Below are positions 41,102 through 53,179 of a stretch of DNA of 64,000 nucleotides, in pieces. How positions within the stretch are numbered: position 1 is the first letter of the stretch; each line of letters begins with the position of its first letter. Below the pieces are notes generated by a model that saw nothing but the letters and a program-made list of their open reading frames with translations, was not told the origin of the DNA and searched no databases. Position numbers and translations under genes: made by a program. The stretch comes from Manduca sexta (taxonomy: Eukaryota; Arthropoda; Insecta; Lepidoptera; Sphingidae), in the NCBI RefSeq assembly GCF_014839805.1, contig NC_051123.1, positions 3,702,727 to 3,766,726 of the forward strand. The letters are read 5' to 3'.

Positions 41102-41485
41102 TAATCACATAATAATCATTTGAAGCTTAAAGCTAGTTAACTATATTGCAAAAGATGACGTATTCTTTCAAAAAATAATAGCAAAGTTGGCAACTGTTGA
41201 TTTTCTAGCTCCTGCTCTAAAGATTTTAGCAATAGTATCTTATCCTACTTCTTACTTAATAATATAAATACGAAATTTAAAAATGTTTGGTTGTTTGGAT
41301 ATTTATTGGAAGCCAAGGCAAAAAGAGCTAAATGATTGGATGGGATGCAAACGGATACCCTATTTCCTGGATTAATAGGGTGCTTTTTGAAAGAATGAAC
41401 GGATTCTTAAGACGTAGATCCATAGTTTCTAAACCTAACCCACAAAACATATCTGATTTTTCAGTTCTTTATACATTGTTTATCA

Positions 41486-41985
41486 ATAATTATCGTTTGC
41501 TTAACGGTAAAGTAAAGCATACAAAGAAACCTACATACCTTTATTTTTTTAGTTTTGAAGCGAATGTTCCTTTTGACTACCGCCCAGCTTGCGTTTCGAT
41601 TATTGAAAAGTTTTGTTGGGTTCACCTTGCCTTATAACCCTTGCCATGCTATGCCTTATGACTTTAAGCAGTCCAGTATGTCAACTGTCAGACCTTACCC
41701 TTCTCAGCAGTAGAGCAGATTTGTGCCCACCTGTGGGATCAAGAGGGCAGGAGGCGCAGATGACCCCCTAAAGGTTCTAAAACTCGAATGAATTCACCAA
41801 TTTCATTCCTAATATTCCGTACGCTCAATTACGCTCTGCCCTATGTTATTGTTAAAGCATGGGAGGGGAAGTGGGGAAGCAACAAGAGCTCTCGATTTTA
41901 CCCCCCCCCCCTCCCCCTCCGCGGCCATCGGGTGGCGACGCTCTGGTGTGGAATAGTATTTAATACAGGGCTGGTGTTAATATAA
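41486..41985 (+). repeat. Diverged SINE A pieces around a C-rich tract
   Basis: TTATCGTTTGCTTAACGGTA and CTTCTCAGCAGTAGAGCAG are eroded A body; TTTAATACAGGGCTGGTGTT is an A tail. Between them lies a nearly pure C run at about 41901-41922. Confidence 0.45.
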
Positions 41986-42079
41986 TGGGTATTATTTAAC
42001 TTAATTATCAGTGTTATAACATGAGTTTTGTAATTTCTGGTATTTCCTTTTTTGTGTTCTGGATTTTATTTTTTGTGTA

Positions 42080-42390
42080 CTGGATCACATAGACACCAAG
42101 GGAAAGTTGCGAATGAGATACTGGTATTTTCCGGATTAACGACTGCAGGGGCCTGGAAAAATGGGAGAGGATATATGGGGAAGGGAAGTAGAACCCTCTT
42201 AGGATTAGCGGAGGGGAAGAGGCCAGGAATTGTTCGCGAGCTCTCATAGGCCTCAATGTGTATTTACAACCAAAAAGTATTACACACTGAACAGCCTAGG
42301 GCTGCAGCAGATGTCCTCCCGTGCATGGGTGTGCATTCAGTGTGAAGACCAAGTGCACAAGAATACTCTGGAGGGCCCGGGGGGGTTGGT
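42080..42390 (+). repeat. Repeat P, copy 2
   Basis: Counterpart of 8335-8690 in the other orientation. The block GCAGCAGATGTCCTCCCGTG occurs twice (about 42303 and 42398). Confidence 0.55.
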
Positions 42391-42732
42391 AATTTGCAGC
42401 AGATGTCCTCCCGTGCCTTTTGTAATTTCTGGTATTGCTAATGTTTTTTTTGGTTAGACGTGGTGTATATCATCAGGCGAGCTACTTGCTCCCCTAGTCA
42501 TTATAAATGATTTATAATATATAAGTCGCAAACATGATAATCATAATTTAACATTTACATCTTAAAGCAATTACGCCTCACATCATAACAATTTTAATCG
42601 TTGTTCCAAGAACAACGTGTTATTAATTATCTACTGATTCTAAACATGTGATGTTTGTGTAACATTTTCATTGTTTTTTTCTGGGATATAATTTATATCA
42701 TATAATCTAACTATTTTTTTTATAGTGATACG

Positions 42733-42850
42733 GCATAGTGACGCTACTACACCTGATGGTAAATGGATTGGAGTCCAATAGAATGTTGACTGACGAGTGA
42801 TGATTAACCAGGCGTAAGGCTCGTCTTGTCTTTCAAAGCAATAAAAAATG
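42733..42850 (+). repeat. Repeat B joined to a D-type end
   Basis: B start (GCTACTACACCTGATGGTAA to GACTGACGAGTGATGATTA) runs directly into GGCTCGTCTTGTCTTTCAAA, the 3' end of family D: a chimeric relic. Confidence 0.5.
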
Positions 42851-43048
42851 TTAAAAAAATTATACATCAATAATCTCACCAGAAATCATTTCTCAATAAA
42901 AATATTCTAACACTTATATTCAAGTCATTTACTTTGTATTCCTACTATACAGCAACCCATAATTAATTCTGTTAAAACAACTCAATACTGCTATTCAAAT
43001 TTGAATAATGCTTGAGATTTTCCCATAGTAATTGTTATATCATAACCT

Positions 43049-43365
43049 TAGCCCTGTATTGTATACTGTCCCACTATTGAGCCTGGGCCTCCTCTACTAC
43101 TGAGAAGGATTAGGCTTTAGTCCTCCACGCTGGCCTAGTGCGGATTGGCAGACTTCACACACCCTCAAATTTCTTATAGAGAAATTCTCAGGTATGCAAA
43201 TTTCCTCACAATGTTTTCCATCGCCAGTGATAATTTAAAGCAAGTGATAATTCGCGAAGAATACATACATAACTTAAATAGTCAGAGATGCGTGACCTTT
43301 GGTTTTGAAACTGTGGACATTCGTCTCGGCAGTCCGTTCCACTCCTACTAGTCTTGCTGCTGTGT
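43049..43365 (-). mobile_element. SINE A, diverged
   Basis: TGTATTGTATACTGTCCCAC to GACATTCGTCTCGGCAGTCC; the last bases of the head are lost. Confidence 0.7.
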
Positions 43366-43569
43366 GAGTGGAGCATTATACTATGCTATTCAATTTATGG
43401 CAAAATGACATCATCTATCCTCTATCTTAGTTAAGCGTCATTATATTTTCGCATGGTAGGACCAACTTGCTCAACAAGGCCGCGTCACACGCGCCTTGCG
43501 CTTTAACGAAGTAGCCGAAAAAAAAGTATTTTTATGTACTCTAATATCTCAAAGGCATGTATAATTAAA

Positions 43570-43755
43570 TTAAACTTTTTTTTCGGATTTTCTCGCGGTT
43601 TTTTATATTATAATTTTGTGTCGACGTTTCGAAGACTTTGCAGCCTTCATAGTCAAAAGGTTCGGTCCCCCCGGTATAATATAACCACTGTGATAAAATC
43701 CGCAAAATAGTTTTATCTTAATATCTAAAATTCGTACATAAGAAAGCATTATTTT
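43570..43755. mobile_element. MITE G, short form
   Basis: CGGATTTTCTCGCGGTTTTT, GTCGACGTTTCGAAGACTTT and, inverted, GATAAAATCCGCAAAATAG. Ends GTACATAAGAAAGCATT. Confidence 0.6.
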
Positions 43756-43878
43756 TATTTTTTTAATTATGTTATTTCTCACTATTTACCATTTCATATA
43801 GTAGTATACATGTTCTAATGAGAGTTATTAATGTCGTTATTAATACCAATCATTATTAAATTAATCAAGTTTTTAACT

Positions 43879-43922
43879 TCGTCTCGGCAGTCCGTTCGCC
43901 ACCCAACTAGGCTACCGCTTCA
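43879..43922 (-). repeat. SINE A head only
   Basis: CGTCTCGGCAGTCCGTTCGC and CACCCAACTAGGCTACCGCT: the tRNA-like head without its body. Confidence 0.55.
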
Positions 43923-43983
43923 TCATAAGATTATAGTTAGTTTTAAATTATCAAACAAAATGGAAATATAGAAACAATATAAC

Positions 43984-44379
43984 ACAGTGTCATTTTGACA
44001 TTGCGTTAATAAATGAAACCACATACTTTCTCTCTCTCTCTCTCTGCTAACATTGTTCCAAATATCCATGAATAACAAATATTTTCGCCAAATACCCGGT
44101 TGTCGTTTGTCAATTCTTATAATCATTTTGTAGTTTCGTGCGAGTATAACGTGTGTGTATTTCTAGCTGAAAGCATGATGCTGCCGCTCCGACAAATTAT
44201 CTTCATATAGTAGTAATGGAGTTAGGGCGTGTAAAATAAAAATAAAATAATTATTTCTTTTGTATGAATCTTACACTTTTTATTTACATCTACGGTTAGT
44301 GTAACTTATTATAAACTGTTATTTTTAAAGAGATAAGTATGTGGTTTTAATTAGTAATGCAGTATCAAAATGACCCTGT
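43984..44379. mobile_element. MITE M, longest copy, with (CT)n
   Basis: Left ACAGTGTCATTTTGACATTG and right CAGTATCAAAATGACCCTGT are inverse ends. AAATGAAACCACATACTT is mirrored as AAGTATGTGGTTTTAATT. A CT microsatellite sits at about 44029-44045. Confidence 0.72.
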
Positions 44380-44580
44380 ATAAATGTAACTGTGTTGAGA
44401 AAAGATATATTTACTCAATAAAGTTATTGCACGCCACAACGTTCCAAACCTGGACGTTATGTAAACATTAATAAGAAGTAATTTTGAATGATCACGTAAT
44501 TATGACTTAAAGAAACAAAACTGAGAATTTACCAATGAATGTGAGTGTTTCGCTAATAAGTAGTATTTTTGGATACATTT

Positions 44581-44586
44581 TTTATT
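44581..44586 (-). terminator. Polyadenylation signal AATAAA of gene 2
   Basis: Canonical AATAAA on the minus strand about 100 bp past the TGA of gene 2, in an AT-rich stretch. The nearest recognised repeat, MITE M ending at 44379, lies beyond it. Confidence 0.6.
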
Positions 44587-44682
44587 TCAAATTTTGTTTT
44601 TATATTTCATAAATAATATATTTAGTTTGTGCTACCAATAGACAATATTTTTGGTAATTTAAAACTATCTATTTATAAGTAA

Positions 44683-44837
44683 TCAATCCACACACAATGT
44701 TTTGAAAGCTCCAGGCAGTCCGGAGTATTCTTCATTAAATTTACAGGACAGCCTTAGATCTTCATTAGTGGCGGCCTTCTCCAAGAACTTCAGTCGGGCA
44801 ATGTGTTCATCCGTCGATAATTCCTTGAAGTTAGCCT
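44683..44837 (-). CDS. Gene 2, terminal coding exon
   Basis: Acceptor CTATTTACAG, ending in TGA. 155 nt. It encodes ANFKELSTDEHIARLKFLEK and the tail EEYSGLPGAFKTLCVD. Confidence 0.92.
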
Positions 44838-47800
44838 CTGTAAATAGACAGTATAGCTAAACTGTAGTAAAAATAATGAAAACAGTGTACGTTCATGGAA
44901 ATACGGATAAATTCAGAGAATGTTTTTATCATTGAACACTTATTTTAAACGACTTGTCATAATATATATTTTTATTTATAAATTATATTAGACTAAGAGG
45001 TTCTATAACATTAACAACACTTTATACTACACTAGCTGTGTCCGTGGCTTTGATGTGGAAATCAGTGTGTTACAAATTTTTTCCCGTGTAAATCCCGATC
45101 CTGCGGGAATTCTAGGATAAAAAGTAGCACCTAAACCTGCCTAAAGAATTATACTATCTTTTAATATAAACCATACAAAAATCCGTTTAGTAGATTTTAA
45201 GAAAAAAGATCATTTACAGACAGCTTTTTGGGATTTTGTTTTATAATATGTATAGGTAATGAAAATACTAGTAAATGCACTATTCCACTACTGGAAGCGG
45301 TCCATTTCCATAACGTACAGTTTAGGCGTTAGTCTACAACGTGGGCCTGTAATAGGTTGGCTAAAATTCACATGGATACCTTTGAACTCATTAAGTAGAA
45401 TTCTTAGTAGTTATGTAATAAATTATTATAATAATATTTTTTTAGAGCAATGTTTTCTAGAACCTTCACTCGCGTTGAAATCTTTTCTACGAGTAACTGC
45501 CATCGTAATGAAAAAAGACTTATAGAACCGTTTTTAAAAAATGAGAATAACACACATTCGTAATCTGTCGTCATAAGGAAAAAAGAACCATTTTAAAAAA
45601 AATGGGTAAATTACACATTCGCAATCAACACAAAACCACGAATCTAACATGTATTTCACTGTATATTTTTTTTATAAAGAGACCTTTGTTCTTATGACGG
45701 CAGAGATCTGGAGGAACACTTTCGAAAATAAAAAGTTTTAGTGTAGGTACATACGTAGCCTAATTTACAGCATGAGTCCTATGGGTTTTTATAAAAAAAA
45801 TATATAAAACAATTCATTACAGCCATTGTCGCGAAAGGAGGACTTAAGAACGGAGAAATTACTACAAAGATGACTAGTTTTATCTCCAGACTTCACTCAT
45901 TTAGAATTATGCTAGCAAATACAAAAAAGTTGTCTATGTCCCCTCTTCAGGTTTAAATTCTTAATCTATTCCAAATGTCTTTAAATTAGATATATTAGTT
46001 TAGTCATAAATTGAGTTACTTTAACATATACAGGCTGTCGCAAAAATACAACAAAATTAAAACAAAAGACTAAAAAAATCCTAAGTTATTACTTTAATAT
46101 TCGAAATTCAAATAAATTTAAATTTTAGAAAAAACGGACTCACCACTCAATTCTTTTATAGTGGCCCCATTCCCACCATAGTCCTTAGGCAATATTTCTC
46201 TAGGTATGTGTTTATGAAGGGACTCGAAGTCATTGTGGGTGTAAATTCTCTTTCTTAGTTTCTCGCTAAGTCCCTGTTTTATTATATTTATGACAGTATC
46301 CAAAAACTTAGAACCACTTATGAAATGTATGGCTTTAACTCTTTGGCCCATTGTTTCCTGAAAAAAAATATACACTTGAAACACTTCGGAATATTTCCGT
46401 TATAAAAACACATCTTTATTCCCAAATAATCTTTATTCATCTTTATTTGCGGCGATAGCCTAGTTGGGTGTGAAACGGACTGCCAAGACGAATGTCCGCA
46501 GGTTCAAATCCCAAGGGCACACACCTCTGACTTTTCTAAAAAATCATGTGTGTATTCTTTGTGAATTTATGGTTCGCTTTAACGGTGAAGGAAAACATCG
46601 TGAGGAAACCTGCACATCTGTGAAGTTCTCTATAGGAATTTCGAAGGTGTGTGAAGTCTACCAATCCGCACTAGGCCAGCGTGGTGGACTAAGGCCTAAA
46701 CCCTCTCAGTAGTAGAGGAGGCCCGTGCAGCAGTGGGCAAGTATTATAATACAGGGCTGATATTATTATTATTATTCCCAAAAGGGTAGATAGAGTTGCA
46801 ATCAGGGCATCCATTTTTCACCAGTATTTCCCATAATGGGAGGAGCTTATCGCCAGGTTCAACTTGCTTGAGGTAAACATTGCTAAAATACTTACAATAA
46901 TAAGTGTCATCGCCTTGTGAACGACTATGGGGTTTAATTTAGCGACCATGGAGAACAATATATCCCTCGTATCCACAATCATTTCAGAACCTTGACAGTA
47001 GTCGTGCAACAATATATATTCCGTGAACTGTAACAAATCGTACATAAAATAACAACACTCTTATATGGCTAAGATGAAGTAGTACCACTCAATTTTAGGG
47101 TTAGTTGAGATGATGGATATATTGATTGGCAAGAGGTCTCTATCGCCAGTCTACAAAATAATGCAGGACTGTTCGAAATTGGGTGTGAAGCTTATTAAGA
47201 GGGACAGTATGGTGGGCTTTACAATTTTTTCACTTTGAGGTTGCTATCCAGAAAGACATAAATAGACCTCAAGAGACGCCCAGAGAGATATATTCACCTA
47301 TTGATGTGATAAGATAGACTACAGTCGTATCGAAAAATCAATTGGGAAAAAAAAATTACTTACCACAACCAAATACCTATAGTAATTGATAAGAGCTACG
47401 TTTTCATGGTTACCAAACATTTTTGATATGACCACGCGGTAGTTGTCAGGAGTTGGCGTAGGCATCACGCATGACTGCCTGAAATATACAGATACAATAA
47501 TTCTAGTGAAAATGTAATAATATCCTCAAATAACTGTAAGCGGCTTGGGTATGAAATACTCTCTAACTGTCTGTACCTGCGGCGGCGTCGTGTGACGGGT
47601 CGGCCACTTCCCTACAATATGGTTGAGGAGGCCGATGGCTGGCACATGCGTCATACTCGTGAACGGGTGCTGCTTGTATGGACTGTTCTGCCCATTTCGC
47701 TTACATTTCTAATTTATAATTGCTAGAGGTGCTGGGAGGAAATAATTATAAGGATAATAGAGAAATTTCATGATTCCTGAGAGGGTTGTGCAGTCATATA

Positions 47801-50800
47801 AAAATTTAAATTAATTTATTCCTTATTTCACGAGCCTATAAATGAACTGCTCTAAACTTTTTTTTCTCTTTTCACTTTATCATGTACTGTTGTAGTCTTT
47901 ACCCTAAACTTATTGAAAAGAGCAACACCAGAGTTTCTTGCCCGTTCTTCTCTGGTGAAAACTGCTTTTCGAACTGGTGGTAGAGTTAATATTGACGGAA
48001 TCTAAATAATGTATAACATTTTACAGATTCAAATAAATCATTTCATTTCATTTCAAATAATAATAATATCCTCACTGGTGGTAGGTTTCTCATGTGAGAG
48101 GCCGTCTGGGTAGGTATCACCGTATTGTCTATTTCTGCCGCCAAGCAGCAATGAATAGTCACTGGTGTGTTCCAGTTTGATGGACATTGTAGCCAGTGTA
48201 ACTATTGGACATAATGAAACTTAACATCTCATGTCTCAGCATTGGAATAATAAACAATACTTTGTAATTCAAGATGTTGGACGGTATTTCTATAGTTTAT
48301 GGGCGATCGTTTCACTTACCATCAGACGAATGGCAAGCTCGTCTCATCATTCAGAGAAATAAAAAAAATGTAATACTATATTATTCCTAACGGCTTACCG
48401 GAAGAATTATGTGAATAGTACTATGAATAACATTACATTAACTTAAAAAGTATCTATTTCCGTTTGAAATAATTTACGCATACTAGATTTACAGTTAGCC
48501 ACTAACATAATTAAATAACTCCACAACGTCGAATCGCCTATATAATTTAAGTTTAATTGTAATGCTTTTTTTCTTGTGTGTAGTAAAGCAAATTCTTTTT
48601 TATTTTATTTTAGTGAAGCTTTTTTTAAGGACACTATTTTGCATCAAGTCTTGCATCTGTTCAGCTACTTACATATGTGGGTGACTATATATACACAAGA
48701 TAACAATAGGGTTAACTATTTTTTTTTTACTAGGTAATTCCGCAATGGTTAAAACAATTTTAATACGATTATCATTGTCAGATAAAGAAAATTTAATAGT
48801 TTTTCGAATCGATAATTCGTATTTATCGTTGCTTGGGAATCGACCTTACACCTACCAGTTAGCAGTCTCACTCAGCCATTTCATAGAATACAAACTTTCT
48901 CATACATTAAATAAACACTTACGAGCATTTAAATAAATCAACAAATTCGTTCCTCACGTCAAAGTCCCTCAAGAACTCCGGCATTAAGTTTCTGAACGTA
49001 CACAGCCTGTCGAAGTGCTTCTTAGCCCTTTCTACTGATCCTTTGTTGTATATTAAAAACCGTTCTAAATAATCTCGCCCTGCAAAGATAAAAGTTTATT
49101 TGAAGATGTATTGGTAATTTTCATTTAAAACTATGTATAGTGAATGAATCCATCCTAGGCGAATTCCGGCCACGGCGGCCAATCTCAACGGAGATCAGCC
49201 ACGTACGCAGGAGATATTATAGTGCACAAGTGTATGCGCAATATACAGGTGCATATTCCTATTCCTTGACTCTCATAGTCGGGTGAGATGGTAAATCCGA
49301 CATGACCGGAGAGAGATCAGGCACAGGATCAACGGCTTTACGTTTTTTCCGAGGCGCAAGGGTATCACACCGCCAATTTCCTGATTCCAAGCTGCGATTG
49401 AGTAATGTTTTAAAATGGAAAACCCAGTCACAATTATTTTAAGCCCGACCCGGGATTCGAACCAGGATATTAGCGTAGTCGTACACGTACCAGGTACGCA
49501 TTACAATTACGCCACTGAGGTAGTCAACTACGTCTAGCAAATTAAACTATCTTTTAAAATAGTAGAGTTACCCTCAATTTAAAATGTGATGCATAATAAA
49601 TAATATGTTAGTATATATAACACCCTTTCACAAACAATACAGCATCGAGACAGTTGGGAATGAAATATAAATAAATCATAAAACATCATTGTCCCTACCT
49701 GTCCAATGACCTTACCAACAGTCGTTTCGAAGGTGTAAGTAAAAGAGATTGTATATATGTCATATACCAAAATAAATGTGAGACGAAGGTTCAATAAATA
49801 TAACGCTACTATTCATTTGCACGGCAGCGTGCTTTATATTAAGGAAAATAACTTGTTTTTATACCTATAAATAATAAAATTGTAGCAGTTAATTGTTCAC
49901 ATGAGAAAAATGTTATACGTATAACGAAGGTTAACTACCTATCACAAGATTGAAGTAATATGAGCGGTAGATAATCATTATATAATGAAGTTCACGGAAA
50001 ATCTAAAGGGTAGAAACCAGTGATCTTTTATAAAGAAATATGCCATTTTACACGCAATTTGAAAACTCCAATTGTCCTAATTAGCGCAATTGCATTAAAT
50101 AAATATATTATAAAAAAGTTACGATTATATACTATTATAAAGCTGAAGAGTTTAAACGCGCTAATCTCAGGAACTTCTGGTTCGAATTGAAATTCTTTAC
50201 GTGTTGGATAGCTCATTTACCGAGGAAGCTTATAGGCCAAATAACAATACTACGCATAAATTAAAAATACTAGACGACTTTGTTCATGGTTTAAATATAT
50301 TATAATGTTTTTCACACGACATGTGAATCTTTGTGCGCGGAGCACTTTTTTAGTTTGATTTCTAAGTGACATTCGTAGGCTCACTATCACAAGGTTTTAT
50401 GTTTTAACGCTCATGCGATGGATATTTGATCTACCATGAAAATGTTAAGTCTCATAACTTAAAATGATTTTAAAAAGTGCATCACCAGAGTTTCTTGTCC
50501 GTTCTTCTCTGGTGGGAATTGCTTTTCGAACTAGTGGTATAGTTAATATTGTCAGAATCTAATTAATTTAAAATTTTACGGGTTTATATAAATCATTTCA
50601 TTTCATTTAAAACCTAGTAATAACATTGGCTACCCTTTATCCACATGAGTCTCCTAATACTCAGTACATTTACGACAAAAGACGATCTTCTCTGGCAATG
50701 CCTATAAAAAAATGTAACAAGCTGTATTATAGATATTGAAGAAAAATTGAAATGAAAGCTTTTTATTGAAATAGAAGCCAAAACAATAGTTTTTAGAATA

Positions 50801-53121
50801 TTTGTCTGTTTGTATGTTTGTACACGCATCATACAAACACTACTGCGCGTAAATAGTTTTCATATCTATATTTTAAAGGACTCATATAAAATATAGGACA
50901 CATTTTATTCCGAGAATTTATGAGGCGGGACTTTTATCCCGGAAAAACATTTTTCGCGGGCGGAAACGCGAGCAAGTTTAATGTAAAATAGATAATTACT
51001 AACGTAATTTTAAATAACGCCTTCAAGGACCTTATAATGAATACAATAGAGATAATTGACTAGTTGGTACGATATGTTGTTTGTTTATATTTTTAACCGA
51101 CTTTAAAAAAAACAAGGTTCTGAATTTGAAATGTATTTTTTGTTTGTTACCTTAAAACTCATTTATTAAATGAATTGAAAGAATATACTTCTAGATTGGT
51201 CCCGTAGACATTTTTCAATACCGGTTCAGTAATTTTGTTTTTAAACTAAAATAATTGGAATAGGTATGTAGTCCAAGTAAACGAATTTGGATGAAATTTG
51301 AGACCTAAAATATACCACATCCTTGATAATAATACACTTAATCTCAAAGGCATACATCGTAAAATGTACTCCGAGAAGGGTCATAATGCAGGAAAAACCG
51401 CGAATAATACTTCTTAATATAATCTAATATCTTTTTTCTACCTGCCCTCCAATATGGGCTCGATTTAACATACTGCGTCGAATGATGCAAAGCGGCTATT
51501 TTTAGCTTGTTTTTTGCGACCTAATGTCAATGCCCTTTAACACTTCTGGTGCAGCAAATAAAAAAAGAAAGTTATGTAGGCGAACGTAGTTGTCAGTGGC
51601 GAGAAGTCCATATAATCCGATACTTGCCGGTTTCCGTTTATGTAGAATTTATATACAATCTAATTAACATTAGAACGATTTGCAGATCGAATTTATTCAC
51701 TTTTTTCCACATGATTCGACTAGAGGGGACTTTTTATCGAAATAGCGTTTGTGTGCAATGTCACAATGGGTGTATCAATTATAAAGGTCAGAGATGAGGA
51801 AGGTCTGCTATTGGATACGCTTGTCCACCATCTCTGACAGTAGTTCGATTCGGGTTTGTAGTTACGTAATTTTAAATCTTATAGAACCTAAATATTGTGT
51901 CGAGTTCTCTTTCAAAAAATTTCACCTTTCGCGACTGGTAGTTGCACTTGTGAGTTGATACATTAATTTATAAGTGCAGTGAATAGTCATATAGTTATAA
52001 AGTTTGATGAGTACTACATGTTATATATAAATATTTACTTTTTTATTGGGGGTCCGGCAAAGTTACTTTCCTGTGCCTGATGGTGAGTGAAGTTTTAACA
52101 ATAAATTCCATTATATTGTATAGATCGATTTTAAATCTATATATATATATAAAAAAGAATCCCTATTTCCCTTGGTCACACCATCATGCGTGAACGGCTG
52201 GACCGATTTCACTATTTTTTTTCTTGTGTTTTTTTATAGTCAGGAGAAGGTTCAAAATTTAAGAAAACTTACGAAAATATTAATTTTATATAACTGTCAA
52301 TTGTTTCAAATAACTGTCAGCGATTGACAGAATGCGCGCTGCAAATTCATAGTTAAGACGGGACAACGTCTGTCGGGTCAGCTAGTGTTATATAATTTTG
52401 TTCTAAATTATTGACGAACTATAACTACATATAACTGTAAGTTTGCAGTAAAATTAAAACATAGTTTCACAACTATAAAGTTTTAGCAAGTTATGTTTCC
52501 GAAATTAAAAAAAAAAATGCACTTAATAATAATAAATTAATACAATCAAGAATTACCTTATTATAGTTGAATAATAAATTAACGATAATTAAGCTACATA
52601 CTACTTATCGTTCGAATAAAGCACACAAAGTGTTGTTTGGTGTGAATACTAAACCCAGAAAATCCCATTACTACTTTTATCTAACATGGTACATAGACAA
52701 AGACATATGGAGAAATTTTGTTTTTTTTTGTTACAAAAATCGTAAACATTAAGAAATATTTTACCCACAATGAATTTGTACCGGAAACAAGTCTAAATAA
52801 CGTATTAAATGAAAATAATACCTATAAAAGGCTTCGAATAAGCCGGCAGAATTGTATCAAGTGTCGAGAGATCTCTTGAAGCGATAATCTAACCGGATGC
52901 CATTATACTAATTGCATTACACTTCAACCTATAAAAATTACTAAAAATTTGTACATACCAAAATCCCTCACGATAAAATGATTCTGTTTATTAATCCAAT
53001 CTTCCAATATTTTAATATCTTGTTTTAGTATTCCTATGTCACCATATCCGAATACCTTCCGAACATCGGCCATCTGGTTCGGATTGAATTTCAAAATATT
53101 TGTCGGCTTTAATTCTTCCAT
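44683..53121 (-). CDS. Gene 2: CRAL-TRIO (SEC14-like) lipid-binding protein, alpha-tocopherol-transfer-protein-like, 311 aa, six coding exons
   Basis: Exons in transcription order are 52959-53121, 48923-49079, 47364-47478, 46896-47027, 46144-46357 and 44683-44837. The sum is 936 nt, 311 codons plus TGA, with no internal stop. All introns are GT-AG, phases 1, 2, 0, 0, 1 as in gene 1. CRAL_TRIO_N spans residues about 15-105 (YLERFLIYNKGSVERAKKHF). The CRAL-TRIO domain follows, with QRVKAIHFISGSKF and LPKDYGG at 245-251, then a tail ending EEYSGLPGAFKTLCVD. The start context TAAAATGG is good for an insect gene. A CAG acceptor 4 nt upstream suggests a 5'UTR intron. A canonical AATAAA at 44581-44586 sits about 100 bp after the stop. 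No signal peptide; a cytosolic carrier of hydrophobic ligands is inferred from the family, ligand unknown. Confidence 0.93.
45032..45256 (-). mobile_element. Small Helitron
   Basis: Minus strand ends CAAAGCCACGGACACAG then CTAG|T; the 5' end reads CCTATACATATTATAAAAC, with C in place of the usual first T. In the last intron of gene 2. Confidence 0.55.
45510..45640 (+). repeat. Imperfect tandem duplication of about 65 bp
   Basis: Two units carry AGAACC, a T/A run, ACACATTCGTAATC or ACACATTCGCAATC. Confidence 0.5.
46144..46357 (-). CDS. Gene 2, fifth coding exon (core of CRAL-TRIO pocket)
   Basis: Acceptor TTTTTTTTCAG, donor GTGAGT. 214 nt. It holds RVKAIHFISGSKFLDTVI, the gate helix GLSEKLRKRIYTH and LPKDYGG. 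This is the most family-typical exon of the window. Confidence 0.95.
46448..46777 (+). mobile_element. SINE A, full length and well preserved
   Basis: Head GCGGCGATAGCCTAGTTGGG; box B GGTTCAAATCC; body intact; tail (ATT)n. Close to the inferred family consensus, so likely young. In a gene 2 intron between exons 46144-46357 and 46896-47027. Confidence 0.88.
46896..47027 (-). CDS. Gene 2, fourth coding exon
   Basis: Acceptor TTTGTTACAG, donor GTAAGT. 132 nt, phase 0 at both ends. It encodes EYILLHDYCQGSEMIVDTRD and KLNPIVVHKAMTL. Confidence 0.9.
47364..47478 (-). CDS. Gene 2, third coding exon
   Basis: Acceptor TATATTTCAG, donor GTAAGT. 115 nt. It encodes PTPTPDNYRVVISKMFG and NYYRYLVV, the first strands of the CRAL-TRIO fold. 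Confidence 0.9.
47870..48060 (+). mobile_element. LINE 3' end (CR1-like)
   Basis: CACCAGAGTTTCTTGCCCGT and CTTCTCTGGTGAAAACTG are followed by AATAAATCATTTCATTTCAT, a terminal short repeat typical of CR1-like elements. Second copy at 50465-50610. Confidence 0.6.
48071..48370 (+). mobile_element. SINE-like repeat D, nearly full length
   Basis: CTCACTGGTGGTAGGTTTCT to CTCGTCTCATCATTCAGAGA and poly-A. In a gene 2 intron. Confidence 0.75.
48923..49079 (-). CDS. Gene 2, second coding exon (CRAL_TRIO_N)
   Basis: Acceptor TATCTTTGCAG, donor GTAAGT. 157 nt. It encodes RDYLERFLIYNKGSVERAKK and LMPEFLRDFDVRNEF. It is one codon shorter than in gene 1 and the same length as in gene 3. Confidence 0.93.
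49150..49525 (-). mobile_element. SINE C2
   Basis: Minus-strand head with box B (GGTTCGAATCCCGGGTCGGG), as in C, but the body is different (GTGCCTGATCTCTCTCCGGT, then CTGATCTCCGTTGAGATTGG). Same body at 62404-62752. Confidence 0.7.
50465..50610 (+). mobile_element. LINE 3' end (CR1-like), copy 2
   Basis: CATCACCAGAGTTTCTTGTC to AAATCATTTCATTTCATTT, matching 47870-48060. In the first intron of gene 2. Confidence 0.6.
50715..50985 (+). mobile_element. Helitron-like relic
   Basis: GTTTGTACACGCATCATACA and GACTTTTATCCCGGAAAAAC, then GCGGGCGGAAACGCGAGC, without the closing CTAG. A similar piece lies at 23640-23790. Confidence 0.4.
50986..52135. other. Intron of gene 2, no recognised feature
   Basis: AT-rich. 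Near the right end (about 52050-52100) a short repeat B start (AAAGTTACTTTCCTGTGCCT) is visible. Confidence 0.45.
52136..52385 (+). mobile_element. Helitron H copy
   Basis: A|TCTATATATATATATAAAA at the start, GTCTGTCGGGTCAGCTAG|T at the end. 250 bp; lacks the GAAAGAAAAAATTGCG inner block of the other copies. Confidence 0.78.
52959..53121 (-). CDS. Gene 2, first coding exon
   Basis: Starts at ATG in the context TAAAATGG and ends with one base before GTATGT. 163 nt. It encodes MEELKPTNILKF and the helix IKILEDWINKQNHFIVRDF. The length equals the matching exon of gene 1. Confidence 0.9.
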
Positions 53122-53125
53122 TTTA

Positions 53126-53179
53126 CTGAGACATGCAAAATCAACGAAGACTTAAACGATTATGCGTCGGTTTACTCAC
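53126..53179 (-). other. Candidate 5'UTR intron of gene 2
   Basis: On the minus strand a strong donor (CACACG|GTGAGTAAA) is followed 54 nt later by GTCTCAG, four bases before the gene 2 ATG. Gene 1 also has an acceptor right at its start codon, so a leader intron is plausible in both. 54 nt is short for an intron, so a different donor further upstream is possible. Confidence 0.35.

Noticed and set aside
41332..41637. 101-codon open frame on the plus strand
   Set aside because: Much of it overlaps eroded SINE A sequence and it ends arbitrarily; not a gene.
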